In this document: piece by piece, positions 62,793 to 64,000 of the stretch
Position numbering within the stretch: position 1 is the stretch's first letter
How the letters are laid out: every line of letters starts with the position of its first letter
Source of the DNA: Paenibacillus ihumii
Lineage (GTDB): Bacteria; Bacillota; Bacilli; Paenibacillales; Paenibacillaceae
NCBI RefSeq assembly: GCF_001403875.1
Contig: NZ_LN884299.1
Span: forward strand, 3,100,117-3,164,116
Reading direction: 5' to 3'
Length of the DNA: 64,000 nt
The notes under the pieces: generated by a model
What the model saw: the letters and a program-made list of their open reading frames with translations, nothing else
What the model was told of the DNA's origin: nothing
Databases searched by the model: none
Translations under genes and position numbers: made by a program

Positions 62793-63362
62793 CTAGAAAA
62801 ACTTCTTCTTATCCCGGTCATCCTTCAGAATCTCTACCGCCTCGCGGAAGCGCAGCGAGTGTACGATCTCCCGCTCCCGCAGGAATTTGAGGCCGTCCTG
62901 CAGGTCGACGTCATCGGTCATATCGATGAGCCACTGATATGTAGCCCGGGCCTTCTCCTCTGCCGCAATGTCCTCGTACAGATCGGCGATCGGGTCGCCC
63001 TTGGCTTGAATGTAAGCGGCGGTCCACGGTACGCCTGAGGCGTTCTCGTAGAATAATGCCTTGTCATGATTCACGTAATATTCATCCAGCCCAGCCGCCC
63101 GAATCTCCTCTACCGTCGCATCCTTGGTCAGCTTATACACCATCGTAGCAATCATCTCCAGGTGGGCGAGTTCTTCGGTACCGATATCGTTGAGCAAGCC
63201 AATAACCTTATCGGGAATCGTATACCGCTGATTCAAATATCTCAGGGCTGCAGCCAGCTCCCCGTCCGCCCCCCCGTATTGCTCGATCAGCAGCTTCGCC
63301 ATTCGAATATCGCACTTTCCTACGCGAACCGGATACTGCAGCTTTTTCTCATAGACCCACAT
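62793..63362 (-). CDS. cotJC: CotJC, manganese-catalase-like spore coat protein
   Basis: 189 residues, four-helix ferritin-like manganese catalase fold: MWVYEKKLQYPVRVGKCDIR, DIGTEELAHLEMIATMVYKL (metal-ligand E/H), DIAAEEKARATYQWLIDM. CotJC is an inner coat component in Bacillus. Preceded by cotJB and cotJA in the same order as B. subtilis. GGAGGGAA site before the ATG. Confidence 0.93.
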   Translation of the reverse strand: MWVYEKKLQYPVRVGKCDIRMAKLLIEQYGGADGELAAALRYLNQRYTIPDKVIGLLNDIGTEELAHLEMIATMVYKLTKDATVEEIRAAGLDEYYVNHDKALFYENASGVPWTAAYIQAKGDPIADLYEDIAAEEKARATYQWLIDMTDDVDLQDGLKFLREREIVHSLRFREAVEILKDDRDKKKFF

Positions 63363-63416
63363 AAGCTTGCATTCCCTCCTTATTCATTTTCAGCAAAAGT
63401 GAAGCCAGGCAGGGAG

Positions 63417-63689
63417 TTACACCTGCCACGGCCACGGCACCTTGGACCATTCCCACGGAAATTTCGAAAAGGAATGCCCGAAGTTCATGAGGGGACCATA
63501 GAGCTGCTGAAAATGGTTCGCAAGCTGGCTCCGTTCCTGCGCCAGCTGGTTGTACTGCTGAATGGAAGCCAGATCATCAGGATGCGTATCCAGGAACAGA
63601 TTCAGTTCAACAAGCACAAAATCGAGGGCCTGCAGCTTTTCGAGCATCTCATAAAATTGCGGATCCAAATCGGCTTTATGTGACATCAT
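63417..63689 (-). CDS. cotJB: CotJB spore coat protein
   Basis: 90 residues from ATG 63689 (second Met at 63686), with GGAAGGTGAG just before; the frame opens 10 codons earlier inside cotJA. QFYEMLEKLQALDFVLVELN and LDTHPDDLASIQQYNQLAQE are the CotJB helical core, and the C-terminus is Trp/Pro-rich (FPWEWSKVPWPWQV). Partner of CotJC in the coat. Confidence 0.88.
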   Translation of the reverse strand: MMSHKADLDPQFYEMLEKLQALDFVLVELNLFLDTHPDDLASIQQYNQLAQERSQLANHFQQLYGPLMNFGHSFSKFPWEWSKVPWPWQV

Positions 63690-63690
63690 C

Positions 63691-63924
63691 TCACCTTCCT
63701 TTTCCCCATTTGGACTCATAGGGACTGTAAAGCGCAGGCCACAGGGTTCCGTGCCTTAAAGCGTCTTCCGGGCAGAACTGGGGAAGATTCAGCGGTTGAA
63801 AGTGCATGAACAACTGCGGAGGAGTACTATACGTCTTGCACAAAATCGGCGGACAGGGGTCGAACGGACCGATAAAAGGGGCCCAGGCTTGCTCTTGGGG
63901 ATGACTCCATGAATGATGATTCAA
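63691..63924 (-). CDS. cotJA: CotJA spore coat protein
   Basis: 77 residues from TTG 63924, eight bases after AGAAGGAGG. Pro/Trp/Tyr-rich, with WAPFIGPFDPCPPILCKTY and PEDALRHGTLWPALYSPYE, the CotJA signature. First gene of the cotJABC operon. Under sigma-E in B. subtilis; I find only a weak CATAAGT -10 about 40 bases upstream. A GGGAGC/GCTCCC inverted repeat lies at 63967-63981. Confidence 0.9.
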   Translation of the reverse strand: MNHHSWSHPQEQAWAPFIGPFDPCPPILCKTYSTPPQLFMHFQPLNLPQFCPEDALRHGTLWPALYSPYESKWGKGR

Positions 63925-64000
63925 CGAGCGTTCCTCCTTCTGTCATTTTGAGTTTTCCGACTTATGGGGAGCAATGCTCCCTATTCCTCACCATTAACAT

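Overview
The window looks like chromosome from an endospore-forming, Gram-positive Paenibacillus-type bacterium (Bacillales). Evidence: several sporulation and spore-coat genes (five YheC/YheD ATP-grasp proteins, SpoVB, CotJABC, a CotD-like protein), lipoprotein signals, an S-layer-anchored glycoside hydrolase, YesM/YesN-type two-component genes, moderate GC, and strong AGGAGG ribosome sites with frequent GTG/TTG starts. No rRNA, tRNA, insertion sequence, phage or CRISPR array was seen.

Layout. 1-8.5 kb: a yheA-yheB pair (minus) diverges from a five-gene tandem array of YheC/YheD ATP-grasp paralogues (plus). 8.5-12.2 kb: HAD phosphatase, secreted amidase-like protein and spoVB. 12.3-21.0 kb, all minus: nosD-nosL-nosY-nosF-tlpA, an orphan NarL-type histidine kinase and a chemoreceptor, then a small secreted protein, a YtkA-like lipoprotein and a c-type cytochrome lipoprotein. 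This resembles the accessory part of a nitrous-oxide-reductase cluster, but no nosZ is present. 21.3-26.5 kb: a CotD-like coat gene, then an amidohydrolase / DgaE-like lyase / DgaF-like aldolase / KDG-type kinase / GntR operon behind twin palindromic operators. 26.6-34.4 kb: LacI regulator, sugar ABC transporter, 2-hydroxyacid dehydrogenase and YicI-type alpha-xylosidase, with a cre site on the lacI promoter and a long perfect palindrome before the transporter. 34.4-42.5 kb: an octamer repeat tract, CAP-domain secreted protein, YfcE phosphodiesterase, HmoA-like monooxygenase, PadR regulator with a compound operator, MFS transporter, an Rrf2 regulator with a CPYC flavoprotein and a methyltransferase remnant, and an alpha/beta hydrolase. 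42.6-49.1 kb: a GT39/GT2/DUF2304/copper-amine-oxidase-N-domain operon and a VanRS-type two-component system. 49.3-50.2 kb: a Lnu(B)-like nucleotidyltransferase behind a translational attenuator. 50.4-61.0 kb: a sugar ABC transporter, a 1,421-codon S-layer-anchored GH101-like hydrolase, and a convergent YesM/YesN pair. 61.3-64 kb: cupin coat-like protein, small membrane protein, zinc-ribbon protein and cotJABC.

Standout observations: (1) the resistance-type gene at 49.3 kb has a 15-codon Cys-rich leader peptide whose last codons can pair with, and fully mask, the gene's Shine-Dalgarno; (2) a nosDLYF-tlpA set without nosZ, with a NosL carrying a long His-rich tail; (3) an Rrf2 gene that can only make a complete winged helix from a CTG start, next to a 36-codon methyltransferase remnant; (4) three sporulation-type promoters sharing CATATGAT; (5) several very regular operator palindromes next to their probable regulators.
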